Part shown: piece by piece, positions 1 to 12,674 of the stretch
How the letters are laid out: each line of letters opens with the position of its first letter
Numbering within the stretch: position 1 is the stretch's first letter
From: Thuidium tamariscinum
Lineage: Eukaryota; Streptophyta; Bryopsida; Hypnales; Thuidiaceae
Direction of reading: 5' to 3'
Assembly: GCA_947034885.2 (NCBI GenBank)
Contig: OX344758.2
Coordinates: forward strand, 9,054,501-9,118,500
DNA: 64,000 bases
Notes under the pieces: generated by a model
What the model was told of the DNA's origin: nothing
Databases searched by the model: none
The model's input: only the letters and a program-made list of their open reading frames with translations
Translations under genes and position numbers: made by a program

Positions 1-712
1 AGTTCAAGGAAAACCTAGATGCTTTGATTACCTTCAATCTTCTTGCATCCTCTTTAGGTCATGGATTTTGAAGGACGCCCTCGACAGAAGTCACTTCAAA
101 AACTCTCAGAAGGAGCATTTTGTTGCACACCACTTTTAGGCATATTGATTGAATCTAAATCATATTGTCTTTTGCGCAACATTAGATGAACAGCGAGATA
201 AATGAATGTACTCGTAGAAAACTTAAGAATGCAATTTAGTTCTTGTTGCTGTGGAAGCCCGAGTTTCTTGTTAGATGGATGAATGAAGGTAAGCAACGAA
301 AGCTAGCATGCATGGTTCTTATTAGCACTGACACTGACATTCTTTTTTGTTTTCATTTCCTTAAGGTCCTGGCTCGAGGTCTTCGGTGCACCCTGGAGCG
401 TTTCGGGTGATTGTGTGAGCCTATGAACGCTCATGAACGAGCTCATGACGGGTAGAAGAACTGGAAAGCAAGCTGGAGGTTATTTAGTTCTCTGAAAGGT
501 TTGTCTCTCTTTTTCTGTGTATGAGAGTGCCCGGACTTTGGTATATCATTTATATGTATCATGCAACACTGAAATCTTGTTTGATTCTGGATTTTAAAAT
601 TAGCTTCTGGCGGATTTGTATTTTCTCATGGGAATGCTGCTCACTCAAATCTCCAAACAGAGTTTGGTACATCACGTTTGGAGTTGGAGTTGCAAGAGTT
701 TTGGATCCCAAG
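1..712. other. Upstream and leader region of the CONSTANS-like gene
   Basis: No protein-coding signal is seen here. The stretch lies directly upstream of the chosen ATG at 713. It is moderately AT-rich and may hold 5' UTR and possibly a leader intron, because CONSTANS-like genes often have long leaders. No promoter element can be placed with confidence. Short open frames on both strands look accidental. Confidence 0.4.
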
Positions 713-3308
713 ATGGAAGGCACTTGTGAATTTTGCCGTGGTGTCGCGACTGTGTACTGCCAGGCGGACTCGGCTCACCTCTGTCTTGCTTGCGACCGTC
801 ACGTCCACAGCGCCAACGCCCTGGCGCAACGCCATCCTCGCACGCTCCTCTGCCACGCCTGCGAAGCTGCAGTGCCCGTCGTGCCACTCTTCTCTGTGCC
901 AAGCTTGCGACCTGGAGAATCATGACGACCCTCGAGCTGCTGCACACAAGCGTCACAGCTTGGGATGCTTCACTGGGTGCCCCTCGGCCACGGCGCTTGC
1001 TGCTCTGTGGGCTTGCGAATATGGCCTTGGGGCGAACATGTCTGGCCCTGGGCCTCCTCCTCTCTTGATGGTAAACCAATCTACCAACTCACGTAAACCA
1101 ACGCAATCTAGAGATATGTTACCACATGGTGTTGAGAATTGATCTCATGCGAATCACGATTCTCTATTTAGCCTGCATCACTATACTACCCGCATTGGTT
1201 TATCCACATGAAGGTTGGTGATGCTATTTGCATCACTTCAAGCACTTGATATATGTGGGAGTGAGACTGGCTATAACCACCAATTCTGTTAGAATACAAT
1301 TTTACTGTGTATGAACCTTACATTGAATGACACAAAGTGAAGAACCTTAGACCACTATAAGTGTGAGTAGAAATTCCAATTACCAAGCAAAGATCAGCGG
1401 CCATAGACATTTAGTCAAGTCACGCTTGTTAATACCTCTTGAATGGTAAGATGGGTCAATTTAGAATCTGGGATAAGGTTCCTAACGGTTTTCGTATCCC
1501 CTAAATTAGGTGATGAAGATGAGCCTACTAATTGCAACTTTCACATTGAGATTTACGGCTTAATAAGTTGCAAGATTCACATCTTTGTGACACTGATTCC
1601 TGCTTCAGTGTTTGTTTCAGAAAGGAATTGCTACCAGCATTGTAGCTGTGGGCAGACAAGACGTGCAGGGGCATGAGAAGGCAGTGTTTCAACAACTAGA
1701 AATACTTCAAGCTCAGGATTCAGCACAAAGCACGAAAACTACGTCGCCGGTTCTTTCTGCAAAACCACAAACTGTGGCGAATGCCGGAGTGACTACACAA
1801 TGCTCTTGTCCTGTGGAACATAACCAGGATCCTGGGCTGGGTGAAGCACAAGTTGTCAAGTTGGAGCTTGATAGCGCGCTGAACCAGGGGAGCACCGACG
1901 TACTCTGGCTTAATAAGCCTATTACTCAAGCTAATCAGGTGCAACTTGCTATACTTCTTAGTATGATGTACTCTATCAAGTATTTTAATGCAACTACTTT
2001 TCATGTGTTATATAATTTAGTTTCATTTTGAAACTTGTTTGGTAGCTGATACAGTGGGTCTTGGCGACCAGTTGTGGGGGCAGGACGTAGGAATATGTGA
2101 CGATGAGGAGCGTGACTTGTGTTCTGGATTCAATATTACTGATATGAATCTATCTTACGAAAACTACGAGGACATCTTTGCTAGCACTCAAGGTCCCACT
2201 GCAGCAACTTTTGTTGGCTGTCCTATCGATCAGGATGAAACTGCTGCTGGTGACCCTGAAGGATCTCTCATCCAAAGCGTACCTGAGACTGAGCTTGTCA
2301 AACCTTCAGATGTACGTTTCGTCCACCTCAATTACCAACACTTGAGCTTGTATTTCTTCAAATACCGTGAACTATTCTCTCAGTATTTTTGTATCTTGTA
2401 ATGGCAGGTCTATCACATGGTATCCCTTGTGCGAAATAATCATTTGTTTCGGTTGTTGTTTGCAGGATGATGATCAGTCCAACTTCCGGGGTCAATTAGT
2501 GAGGTTGGAGTTGGATCCAGGCCCAGTCGAAGGAGAAGCTCATAGAGATGGGAAAACTGCTGCGGATGACATGGATATGACCAATATGGATGCGGCATTT
2601 GGATCGAAACCAGAAAGCTCAAGCTTATCTTTGATAGCTTCTGACCTCAAGGGGGAAAGTAGCGACTACGTAGAATGTAGCGCAGCATCAATCTTGCTTC
2701 ACACTCCTGGTAGAGACTCGTCTCTGGTCTCTGGTAGTTTCGACAGAGTAACCTTTGCCCATGCACGTGACTCAGCCGTGCTTCGCTACAAGGAGAAGAA
2801 GAAAATTCGCAGGTGCTTAAATTCCAGCGCAGTTTTATTACACTTTGTACACAAATTCCAGCACAGTTTTATTTGGTGTTCAATGGAGGGTGCTTTATGA
2901 CTAAGGTAGTTTGCGTTACTTGAAGCAAGTATCATATTTGCAGGTGTCATACTCTTGTGGGAAATTTGGGGAGGATAGACAATCAGGTTACCTGTAGTCT
3001 AAAATTAAAAAGAACACAATTTTTGGACATTTCTAGAATATCTTGTGAATTGTCAAAGTTGAAAATGGCTTTAATAACCTAAAATTTACTGATGTACAGT
3101 AGATTCTTTACCTGGATTTGTACCGGAATTGGTGGAGAATAGGAATAGGTCCCTATAACTTGGAGTATCAGCGACCTTAATCGAACGATGACTCACATTT
3201 TCTTTTTAAAACAGGTTTGGCAAGAAGATTCGTTATGAGTCTCGTAAAGCCCGAGCAGATATTCGCAAGAGGGTGAAGGGGAGGTTTGTGAAGATGGGTC
3301 AAGCGTAA
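713..3308 (+). CDS. CONSTANS-like (group III, COL9-type) B-box/CCT transcription factor, frame broken in B-box 2
   Basis: Nuclear zinc-finger regulator of the CONSTANS-like family. Seen: exon 1 (713-1070) encodes B-box 1 (CEFC...YC...[17 protein letters not shown]). It then changes from the frame starting at 713 to the next frame for the rest of B-box 2 ([20 protein letters not shown]) and the conserved GCFTGCPSA tail of group III proteins. The predicted exons are 1621-1960, 2046-2311, 2466-2812 and 3215-3308. A donor at 1939 is an alternative for exon 2. The CCT domain spans the last intron ([20 protein letters not shown], then [20 protein letters not shown]), is intact, and ends at TAA 3306-3308. 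Splice phases agree from exon 3 onward. Between C-H-A-C (ends 862) and the next Cys (873) there are 10 bases, where the family has 8 residues (24 bases). This points to a 14-base deletion, so translation from 713 would end early. Family call is firm; intactness is doubtful. Confidence 0.88.
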
Positions 3309-5430
3309 GATTATGACCCACAGATCCAGCCCAAGTGGAACCTGTAAAACCTCAGAGATTCAATTTACTTTTCAACTTTCAAATGCTACTCTTATCATTT
3401 GAGTCTCCCCCACCTCAACCCACTGTTCCTACTCGTTCTTGTGAATAATATTCCCGTCTTGGTGATTGGTGTTGAGTAGCAGTGATGAGAAGTAGGATCT
3501 AATTAGCACTTAAGCGGCCTCTATGATGCCGGTTGGTCTCTAGGCAGCTTCAGTGAGTTGGGGTTACAAGGTTAGAAGGTGGATGGTATTTCAATAGACG
3601 ATGTGGGCAAGGTATCATAAACTTGTTCGAACAATCGACAAACAAAAAGATTGAATTTTGAGAGATGTATTCGTTAGTATTAGAAAACTTGTACAGTTTG
3701 GGTGTCGCAAACGATCTGTAGAGAGAAGCCATACATCCATTTGACTGCTTCGTAGTCCAGATCGATCTGAGAAGGCTGACAGCACATCAGCTGTAAATAT
3801 ATTATGTGCGCGAAGTGCAATTTTTTGATCTTCTAACTTAAAATATGACCGGACTCGTTCTCTTTGATGTACAGGCTCTGTTATCCTTTTGTCTATAATT
3901 TGCGTCCCTGTCAATGGTTTTGTTATCAATTGTGTTATATGTATTACATTTGTATTTGGTAATGCTATATTTAGATCCTATAATTGAGGTGTCTTTTCAT
4001 GTGCAGAACTTCAGCTCATCCATGATGTGGGTATAAAGTGGCCTGGTGTGCTGTCAACTTGTGTAACGTTCGTCTGGAGCTGCCTCAGCACTGTTGGAAA
4101 AGGAATCCGGGGTCTTTTTCGTGCACAATCTTGAGCTCATCTCAGTTATGTGGTTCCAAAAGTTACAAGAAGTCAAGCGGTTGCCACTCACTGAACCCCG
4201 CGCGTGCTCTCTTTAGTGAGTGTCAGAAATTCAATCCTTTGTTATCGAATTTCCATCTATCACAATGAAGAAAGAGAAATTCTCACAACTAAAGAACATT
4301 GTGATCACCCTCAATGGTAACTGTTTTTTTTATTTTGACAAAATAGTAAGGGGTACATAATACACGGAGGGTGCATTAATTAAATAATAGTTATGAGAAC
4401 CCATTTACACCTTTAGAGTGATGACTGATAGGGAAAGTCATCTATAATACGGAGTCCTCCACAACTAATCCAGGAGCAGTTAAATTCGAATGAATTGCTA
4501 GTTCTTTGCGCAATACTTGTCTGTTGAGAGTCCAGACAGATTGACCTTGTGTACTTGGAACTTGGAGCTCACTTGTTGACGTACAGAATGCTAATTAACT
4601 AAATTCAATTGGATACTTTTCCATCTCCAACCAATAGTACAGTAATAATGCGGTGGTGCACATAGAATTTTGTTGGAAAAGGAACTCTGCATGGTTGTGT
4701 GTCTATTCAGGAAGATCGTTTCTCAGTCCTTGGTGATGATTTCTCTTAGTCTCTCTTTCTTTGGGCTTGTGTATGTACTGTACATTCCGATTCTTCAGAT
4801 GCGCAGCTTTGAACCGTTGAGCATTATGTGCAGGATTATGCTGCAATATGTAATATGTCACCAGCTCCTTGAATGGTTACAAAGCTCTGTTTTGATAACC
4901 TCGGAGGATGTTCAGTATTCCACTTTTAGGAAGCCTGGAGACATAAACCCTGGTCCTGCAATAGCCATAACATTATTCAGCAAATGGTTTTTAGGGGTGT
5001 CTTTGATAATCATTAACTAATGGTTTGTTGTTGATTTTGTTGATCTAACATGTTCTCTCCTTCCTACTTGGTCTAGGTTGCAGAACCTCCGAAAGACATT
5101 TTTTTCTAACCTTGGAAACTGGTTTGTGAGGCAAGAGCAGGCGTACCATGAAGTCGACCTTGACCGAGAAATTCTGATTTGCCAGCTTGAGAATTGCCCA
5201 TGTGCACTATGGTTTGGAGATCTCCATCACAGACGGCTCCGCTTAGCGTCTGTACAAGGTAAGTTCATGTACATGATCAGCATCACCATTTCCCTCTGAA
5301 ACAAGGCCTTAACTTTTTCTTAACCCTTAAAACGTCACGTCACAGTTTTTGGAAATAATCTTAAAAGTTGTTCCCGAGGGGGTATCTTTGAATGACGTTT
5401 TATGATGTTTAATGGTGAATGGTATTTTGA
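3309..5430. other. Spacer between convergent genes
   Basis: This holds the 3' ends of the CONSTANS-like gene (plus) and the bHLH gene (minus). Open frames of 60-116 codons occur at 3.6-3.9, 4.0-4.3 and 4.7-5.3 kb. None has a recognisable domain, consistent splicing or coding-like composition. I see no gene here. Confidence 0.5.
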
Positions 5431-8400
5431 TCAGACTAAAGTGACAAAAGTGTAGTGTGAGGCGGTTGCCTGGGCGAAGGGATCCAGAAAACTTTCAGCA
5501 TATGACAGAGGTGCAAGCTGCATGGGCGCGTAGTTGCTCATGGAGCTTCGCAGGTACGCGTCGCACAAGGTACCCACAGATCTCAAGTCCATGTTGCAAT
5601 TGCTGATCTGCTGTTGGATTTGGAGATGGGATTGGAACTCGCGGTACCCTGCGGACGGGTCTGGTCCCATCAATGTTGTTTCAGGTGATCTCGCTTGAGC
5701 TGCAAGCTGTCAATTTAGAGCCAACTCCAAATGAATTCAGTACGCTCATTTCAAGCCTGTTACTTCTAGATTCTAGCCTAACATGAAAATCTTCGGAAAG
5801 CCTCGGGTCGATTTTGGTTACTTTACGGCATTTGCTTTATTATTTGAGAGGAATCCATCCAGATTTCAACAGAGGCACACTTCCTAAATCCCGTACCTCT
5901 TTGTGGAGTTGATGCTCGAGGTTGATGTCAAGCTGGGAATCAATAGCAGCGAGCTTCATCGAAAGGAACTGCCAAGTCAAATAGGTTAGTACTCTAATTG
6001 AAGCTCTTGTTTAACAATTGTTGTGCGCACATCAAATATCAAGTCGTGTCATATATTATTGGAGCTGCAAAACATTATTCAAGTAGGGTGCTTGTATCCG
6101 AAGAGTAACATGAAAAGATGCAAAACATTCTATCCCTGCCTGTAGTTGAAAATTCTACCAACAGGTTTAACTTTTTGAAGTTAGAGAAGTTGAAGTTTAT
6201 TGGTTCCGAAACTCTAAATTACTCTGGAAAGAGAGTAGGAAATTAGCAACTGGATGCATGATGATTAGTACATGTCAAGTCGGTCGACAAAGTTACCTAC
6301 AAACTTTAATGACTCCCGAAGGCACTGTAATCAGTGACCTACTCATTATTGCCAAGTAATGTTTATAGAACAGTTTGAACACTCACTTCAATCTGACGTT
6401 GCAGTGATTGCACGTAGTTGATAATTTCGTCCAACATGACCGCCTTCCCTGTAACCTGTGGAGACATGGAGTTGATAATAATGATACTCAGCACAACTTA
6501 TCACTTCAGCAGCATACAGAGGACAATTGCGGATTCTGTAAAATTAAATTGTCTGATCATCACAGCGTTGGTTGATGGTAGTGTGTATTCTTAAGGTTGT
6601 GCACATGGTTAAGGTTCATTGTCTTAAGTCTAACATTATCAGTCAACATTATCAGTCTTAACATGACTCTTGTTTACCAATCATAATTGCCACAGCCTGC
6701 AATGAGATTATGATGCAACAGTGTGATGTAGTTTAAAAGTTCCGAAAATAGTTCACTAAACTCTGTTGTAGGCAAAAGATAATTGCTTTATGTCAAACAA
6801 GAGACTGGATGAGTATTAATTCACCTTGCTGCAACCTGGCACAAGGTCTTGGAGAAACTTCATCCGCTCACTGATTTTCTCCCGACGTACCTGAGAAATC
6901 AGCAAAGTTTTACACACAAAGTCAAATTTAAGTTCACCACTGTCCACAAAATTATTTGCAATAGGACTAGCAGCGCACAAGAATGACCTACTAATGTGCT
7001 ACTAATCAGTGGTGTAAAATGTAATTTTCACACACCCCTCAAGTCAGCTGCAGAAAACTCTGCAAAATATACTAAACATTCAAATCTAACACTCCGGTTT
7101 TCACAGTACATTTTTTGTAACTAAAAACTGTTCTCGGTATAATTCTCTGACACTTAGCCACATATGACACCACTGAAGAGTTCTATGAATCGAGTATTTT
7201 TAATCAGTGGTCCCAAATATGATTTTCATAACATAGCTGAAGTTGCTGAAATGTGCTAAACTTTCAAAATTTGACAGTGGTATTCACATCTTTTGTAGCT
7301 CGAAGTAAAATGTTTTTGTTCTGAATTTTTCTAAACTTAGCCACTTGGGAGATCACTGCTAATAAGGAGACAGCATTTTGCAAAATGATGTGAACGAGTA
7401 CTGGTCACTAAATAATCTGCTTTTTGAATTCAGGCTTGAGAAATGAGAGCCTTACCCGTTCAGCCAGGCTATGGCTGTCGGTAGCTTGCCCTCGCCTTGC
7501 TCGCACATGAATATAATCCTGCTTCGGAGGCTCCTGCAGCTTGGAGCTTGCTTTCAAGGATGTGGGGCTCAAGCCCCCCCCGGAGTCCACTTGCTCATTA
7601 GAGTTGCGTTCTGCAGACTTCATTTCATTGCCGCCTTTACCAGAATTATGACTCACTTTCAGGCACTTCTGGTCTCCTTCCAACACCTGCAAGTATGCAC
7701 ACATTAGCTTACGTGAGAGCTGCAACACTTGAAGAAATCACGCTCTGAATCAAAAGCTAGCAACTGAAAGGTAATGCGACCGTGACCCCTGTTACCACTA
7801 GCAATTCATCTCTTCCAATCGACACTAGGTCGGCCTTCATTTCGTACGTCGGGCGTAAGATATCACAAGTTGGCTAAAATGGTCGCTGGCCACTAATTTT
7901 TGAATGGAAGTGGTGCTTCAGTGGCAATGGTCTAATGTTGCTTCAATTGTGGTTTACATGATCTCGCAGTGTTCGAATAATTGCAAAACAAACAAACCGT
8001 ACATACATTGAGTGAGAGAAAGTCTTGATCTAAGGAAGCTCGACCGTCTGTTGCAGTATCGTCCTCGAAGACCAGGAAAATGGCCACAAAAAGAGGAGAA
8101 AAATGTTGATCTCGGGAGGTCTAGCTCCTGTGGTATCCAACGTTCGTGGAAACATGGACTCGAGAAATGACGACAAGAAGAGAGAGTGACTCACAATTGG
8201 TCGAATTGTTCATTTAAGTCTTAACCTCAACATTTCCAATGTTTCCGTTTGGAAAAAAGTGATCTCTCTGCGCCACTGATCGAGCTCAATTGAGTGAAAT
8301 ATCTCCCAATGAAAGCACTCCGACCCCTCCATATTGTTTTAAACGACTGAAAAAAATACTCTCTACCTTACATGAGCTGGAAAATACATCAATTAATGCT

Positions 8401-8773
8401 GTGAGAGAGAGAGAGAGAGAGAGCTGTGCAATTAAGTGCTTACTACCTTGCCGGAACTGGTGCTTGTGCTCCCCATCTCCTTCCCCTCCGCAGCTTTCCT
8501 CTTCCCCGCTCTGTTTGGCACCTGCGCTGCGTTTCTCATGTGCATCTCCGAGCTCGTCGTCGAGGAGGAAGTGTAATTCTCCTGCTGGGCATGTCCATGT
8601 CCTGGACCAGCAGCTCCTCCCTCAAAGGCTTCCCCTCCATGGCCGCCGAGCTTCGACAGTCCTCTCGCAGCGCTATCCACGGACCACCCGTCGGTGAAAT
8701 CCACCATCCCGGGCGATTCAAACGACAATTGGGACAACACGGAAGCCGAGTCCTGCATGGTGCCAAAATCCAT
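5431..8773 (-). CDS. bHLH transcription factor, plant subfamily XII type (CIB/BEE-like)
   Basis: Nuclear DNA-binding regulator. Six exons on the minus strand join in phase 0: 8773-8447, 7686-7456, 6890-6825, 6455-6387, 5968-5897 and 5706-5431, giving about 346 residues. Every intron has GT-AG ends. The N-terminal 109 residues start at ATG 8773 (MDFGTMQDS) and are Ser/Gly-rich. Exon 2 carries the signature [20 protein letters not shown], which is typical of this subfamily. Exon 3 continues the basic region and helix 1 ([19 protein letters not shown]) with the His-Glu-Arg type E-box contact residues. Exons 4-5 give the loop and helix 2 ([20 protein letters not shown], then EFLSMKLA). The C-terminus is Gln-rich and ends at TGA 5433-5431. 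An in-frame ATG at 8827 would add 18 residues, but the downstream ATG fits the family better. Neighbours give no functional clue. Confidence 0.93.
7002..7366. repeat. Two adjacent diverged MITE-like copies inside bHLH intron 2
   Basis: Two blocks of about 165 bp (near 7002-7170 and 7202-7366) share the order ATCAGTGGT..., TTTTCA..., CTAAAC...TTCAAA, TTTTGTA..., CTTAGCCAC. Each is bounded by short inverted ends (CAGTGGTGT with ACACCACTG; CAGTGGTCCC with GGGAGATCACTG). A related element lies at about 12984-13143. They look like two insertions of one short family in tandem, or one insertion duplicated. Confidence 0.6.
8404..8423. repeat. GA dinucleotide run in bHLH intron 1
   Basis: A run of about ten GA units sits just downstream of the exon 1 donor of the bHLH gene (read as TC on the gene strand). 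Confidence 0.9.
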
Positions 8774-9640
8774 GGCAGCTTCAATCGGAATTACTAGCTC
8801 GCGAGCTCGATCGACCAAGTCTAGCATGCAACACTCGTCCCCCCCATCGATCGATCGATCAATTCAATCGATTCAATCAATCAATCGAATAATCAATCAA
8901 TCAATCCTTGGCTCGAGTCAGTCAGTCAGTCAGCCAGTCAGTCAGTCAATCAATTGTCATTGCATCCCGAAACCCCGAAACTTGGATGGTTTGCCTTCAA
9001 GCATTCGATGAACGGTCGGAACGAGCTGCGAATGGATCACTCTAGAGTCGAGATTATATTGGATTTCGAAAGTGTACATCGTTGGGTCAGAAACAACGGG
9101 AACTCGTGAACTTAAGGGACGAGGGGAACACGACGACGGGATGACGTTGAGGAGTGGGCGGAAGCGGAGGACGACAGGGCTACTCCAGGAGTATCACTGG
9201 AGCTTTGGAGACCAATATGGAAGCTCTAGAGCTAGATAGCTTCCGGGACTGAGCGAGTAGCTAGCAATGCCCAAGCAACGGGACCGAAAGCGGACAGCTA
9301 GCTAGCTCGATCGTATCAATTGGTGCAAGCTCGCCAGCCAGGGCCGGACTACGGTACTAATGTGTACCTTGGCATCGACAGACTTTGCTTAGCTTGCTTG
9401 GATCTCCCACACGAGGGCAGCTTAATCTAGTTTACTTACGTTACTCCCGAAGACTCAGGACGCGGGGCTAGCTAGCTAGCCAGCCAGCCAGCCAGCTACC
9501 GTAGCTCAGCTCAGCTCCCTCCCTCCCCCAGTCCCCCTTTTTGGTTGTACTTGGCAAGTGTAAGAACGCAGCGCAGAGCAAGAATCTTTTAAATATGCTT
9601 CCCCTTCCCCCCCTGCAGTGACAGCGAGTGGGGGAATTGA
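8774..9640 (-). promoter_or_regulatory. Leader and proximal promoter region of the bHLH gene, rich in tetranucleotide repeats
   Basis: The region just 5' of the bHLH start holds runs of ATCG/AATC near 8843-8905, GTCA/GCCA near 8917-8952, and GCTA/GCCA near 9468-9500. These are simple repeats in a probable leader or promoter. No TATA box can be fixed. The region is more GC-rich than the spacers further right. Confidence 0.45.
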
Positions 9641-11080
9641 GGAGCTAGCTTAGCTCATTGGGAGATGCAAGTGGAGTGCAGTACAGGACAGTACGTCTGG
9701 GTGACTTGAGGTCTGAGGAATCGCGGGAGGGCCTATCAGGGAGACGGGAACCTGGCACAGTTTAATTAATTGCAGTGGCTCTAGGTACGTTCTCCAGGCC
9801 ATTGGCCTGCCTGTCTGCCTGGCAAGGGTCCACCTTTTGTGTGCAGGGAAGTTGAAAGTGGCAGGGGGAGGGCCAGGCGGAGGGGAACGACGAGATCGAA
9901 GAGTCAGCACGAACGTCGGCTCTGATCTGCCAAGGCTTGCCTGACAAAAGCGTACGAGGGCCTGCTACAATTATATGAATTCCGTCCGTCACTCACCTCT
10001 GGCTAAGCTTAGCTACAGAAGCGCGCTCGAGAGCTCCGTCACTCAGTCGGACGCCAGTTTATCTTACGACCAGGGAGGGAGGAAACTTAAGTGAGCTAGC
10101 GTTCACTCTAGAAGATGGGGATCCTGGTAATTAATTACTCAGTCTTCGGTCTTCAAAGTCAGTCGGTCAGTCGCAGAAATCGAAGGACACTCGTAGCTAG
10201 CTGAGGAAGTAGTAACCTAACGCAGCTTCCAGAGCTCTTCGACAAGTATGTTCATCTGTCTCTACCAGTACCACCCACCTACCGGATAGCTTAAATTAGG
10301 AAACTTACTTTCGCTCTACAAGATGGGAACTAACCTTGGTAATAAAATAATTCAGTCTCTGGTCTCAGAAGTCTCAGAAATTCAAAAGGACATGGATCGA
10401 GAAGCAAGCTTCAGAGTGATCAAGAACTTAACGCAGCTTCTAGATTCGACGAATATTCATTATACTCATCTCTCTCCTCTTACTACTAAACGGACAGGAA
10501 ACTTGAGCGCTTTGGTTCTACCAGATGGTGACCTTGGTACTAATTATAACTCAAGTAGTCTTTGCTTAGAAATGACCACCGACGCAGAAGACGAAGAACG
10601 CAAGAAGTTCCAGAAATTCGAAGAACATTGTCAGTATATTCGCTCGCTGCGTAATTATTTAATCATTTTTAAACCCCACTTCCTGCTTCGACAGTTTATA
10701 TTCCTGTCTCCTCCCACTTTCTGGCCCAGCCTGAGGAAACTTCAGCTGCTTTCCATTCGTTCTACAAGATGCATGGTGCCTGACTTGGGTCAGAACTCAG
10801 TGCAACCACCGATTACGAAGAAGTCTACAGTAAGAAAGCGGAGTTGGAACGTCGAGTCTAAGCAAGCTCAGTCAATGGGCAATAAACTTGCAGACAAAAG
10901 CGTACGTCCTCCGACTGGCACAATTATATCCATCTCTCCACCAATTAGCGACCAAGAGAATCAGCTGCAAGCCTTGCTTTTCCCCGGCCCCCTGCTGGCA
11001 AGATGGAAGTGGGAGAGTGGGACTTGAAATGAAATGACGCACTGCCTCCCTCCCCAGCTCGGGATCAACAATAGACTTCA
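9640..11080. repeat. Diverged tandem repeat array of about 210 bp upstream of the bHLH gene
   Basis: A shared block (GGAAACTT, then TCTA.AAGATG, then CTTGGT/CCTGGTAAT) recurs at about 10082, 10296, 10496 and 10733. Spacings are about 214, 200 and 237 bp. AACGCAGCTTC also recurs (10219, 10430). The flanking block GACAAAAGCGTACG...ACAATTATAT occurs at both 9945 and 10893. An open frame of 234 codons on the plus strand (10323-11027) runs through these repeats. It has no domain and crosses repeat units, so I do not call it a gene. Confidence 0.65.
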
Positions 11081-12064
11081 AACCGAACCTTCAACAGCCC
11101 TTTTGGAAGCAAGCTCAGGAGCACCATTATGCTCCTTCTGGCAGGTTACATTAATTGAAGGAAAAACTGCAAGTGCCTTCTGCGCCTTCTGGCCAACTGG
11201 TCGGGGAGGATAAGGCGGGTACACTCCTCCACTCGAGTAATATGCTGTTCCACGAATACTCCGTCCCAGAAGAGACTGGCGGACATTGAAGTTACGATTC
11301 AACCGAAACGGCTTCTCAAGTGCCCCCCAAAAGCACTTATTATTACTACCATACGACGACGGTCACTATGATGAAAAGTGGGCCATTTTTTGGCTTCTAG
11401 CTCCCTTGTCTAGAACTCCTCGATCAAGTGAGACAACGATCATATACACATTTAACGTACCCACATTACTTCACGGCTGATGATCGACTGACTGGAGGTA
11501 CAGCTAGTACCATGAATACCGTTTTATTACGGCAGCTGGACCTGTGATCAATGAATGAAGCGAAGAGATGAGAGCTGAATCAAGTGGCAATAATTTCGAA
11601 ATCCCTGATCGAGCCCCAGTGCTGGCATTGAGTGGGAAGGGCGTGGTACTGGGCTTCAGTTTCCTTTAGTGGCAAAGAGGCGTACTAATTCTTGAGGCGC
11701 ATAGATTGATCTGGAAAGAGACTGAGTACGAGCTAGCTGCTGGTCCGACCCATTCTGAGGGTGGCGATGTACGTACGCTCTGCCATCTGTGTCTGGCGAG
11801 GACTACGACTTGCGAACTAGCTAGCTCCATCTTCTTGCACGCACGGCGCGGCGCGCAAGCCATTTTCACGGTATGCTTGCTTGCCTGCCTGCTGAGTGCG
11901 GATCGGAGCTCAAGCTAGGGTACAACTGCAACTGCTCTGATCGAGAGCAGCTCACCCTAGCCTGAAAATGCAAGCCCGGCTTGTTCTACGGATGTAATCT
12001 ATTCAGCACTTAATCCATTTCGTACTGCTCTTAGTTTTCTCCAACAGGATTGGAAAAAAACAGC
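11081..12064. other. Spacer without recognised features
   Basis: Mixed-composition spacer with short GCTA/GATC runs. Only short open frames of no recognised type occur. Nothing is assigned. Confidence 0.4.
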
Positions 12065-12420
12065 GATTCAAGTACATGACATTGTGCACATAAAACTGTG
12101 AGAAATCTAGCTCCCTTCATGGCAACCAAGAAAAAGGCTCCGAAGTTTGGCACTCAGGGTAGAAATTAAAGCTTGCATGGTGGTCACCGCCTGTGCTGTG
12201 CTCCTCCTTAGCTTGGTAACTTTAGTGGCTGTTTAGCAATCCATTCCTTCTAGATGAACATTACGGTAGTTTTTTTCAAGAGAAGGGGGAAAAAAACTCT
12301 GATTCAGGAACATGAAATTGTGCACATAACATTGTGAGAAATCACTCATGATGGCAACCGAGAAAAAGGCTCACAAATTGGACATTCAGAGTGTAGAAAT
12401 TATTCAAAGCTTGCAAGTTG
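12065..12420. repeat. Direct repeat pair of about 120 bp, period about 235 bp
   Basis: The block GATTCA..., ACATGA.ATTGTGCACATAA, TGTGAGAAATC, ATGGCAACC.AGAAAAAGGCT and AAGCTTGCA occurs at about 12065-12180 and again at about 12300-12415. It is a diverged direct duplication with no coding content. Confidence 0.75.
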
Positions 12421-12486
12421 AGGGAGTCCGCTCCTGAGATCTTTCTTAGGCTGTTAGTAGAATTTGGAAACTAAAAGAGCTTCATA

Positions 12487-12663
12487 CAGTAGAACCTCTC
12501 TAACTCAATTGGTCCCGGACCAGTCTGATACATTGAGGTTTATTCACTTAGAGAAGGTCAGATTTAATCACATCCTTTGTAATTTGGCTCAGTCGATGAC
12601 TAGTCTGACACATTGAGTTACAGAGGTTTATTGGCCTAGAGAGGGTCAAGAAAGGTTCTACTG
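12487..12663. mobile_element. pogo/Tc1-mariner type MITE
   Basis: The element starts CAGTAGAACCTCTCTAACTC and ends with GGTTCTACTG, the inverse of its start. It is flanked on both sides by TA (12485-12486 and 12664-12665). The CAGTARAACCTC end and TA duplication are typical of pogo-like non-autonomous elements in plants. At 177 bp it has no coding capacity. Confidence 0.82.
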
Positions 12664-12674
12664 TAAGATGATAT

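Noticed and set aside
4038-5299. Frames of 73-116 codons between the convergent genes
   Set aside because: They do not join through splice sites into a sensible product and match no family. Probably 3' UTR and spacer.
8843-8952. Coding use of the ATCG/GTCA tetranucleotide runs
   Set aside because: The frames there are simple-sequence artefacts (Ser/Gln/Ile repeats) in the upstream region of the bHLH gene.
10323-11027. 234-codon open frame on the plus strand
   Set aside because: It runs across several units of a diverged tandem repeat, has no domain, and its composition changes along its length. Open by chance.
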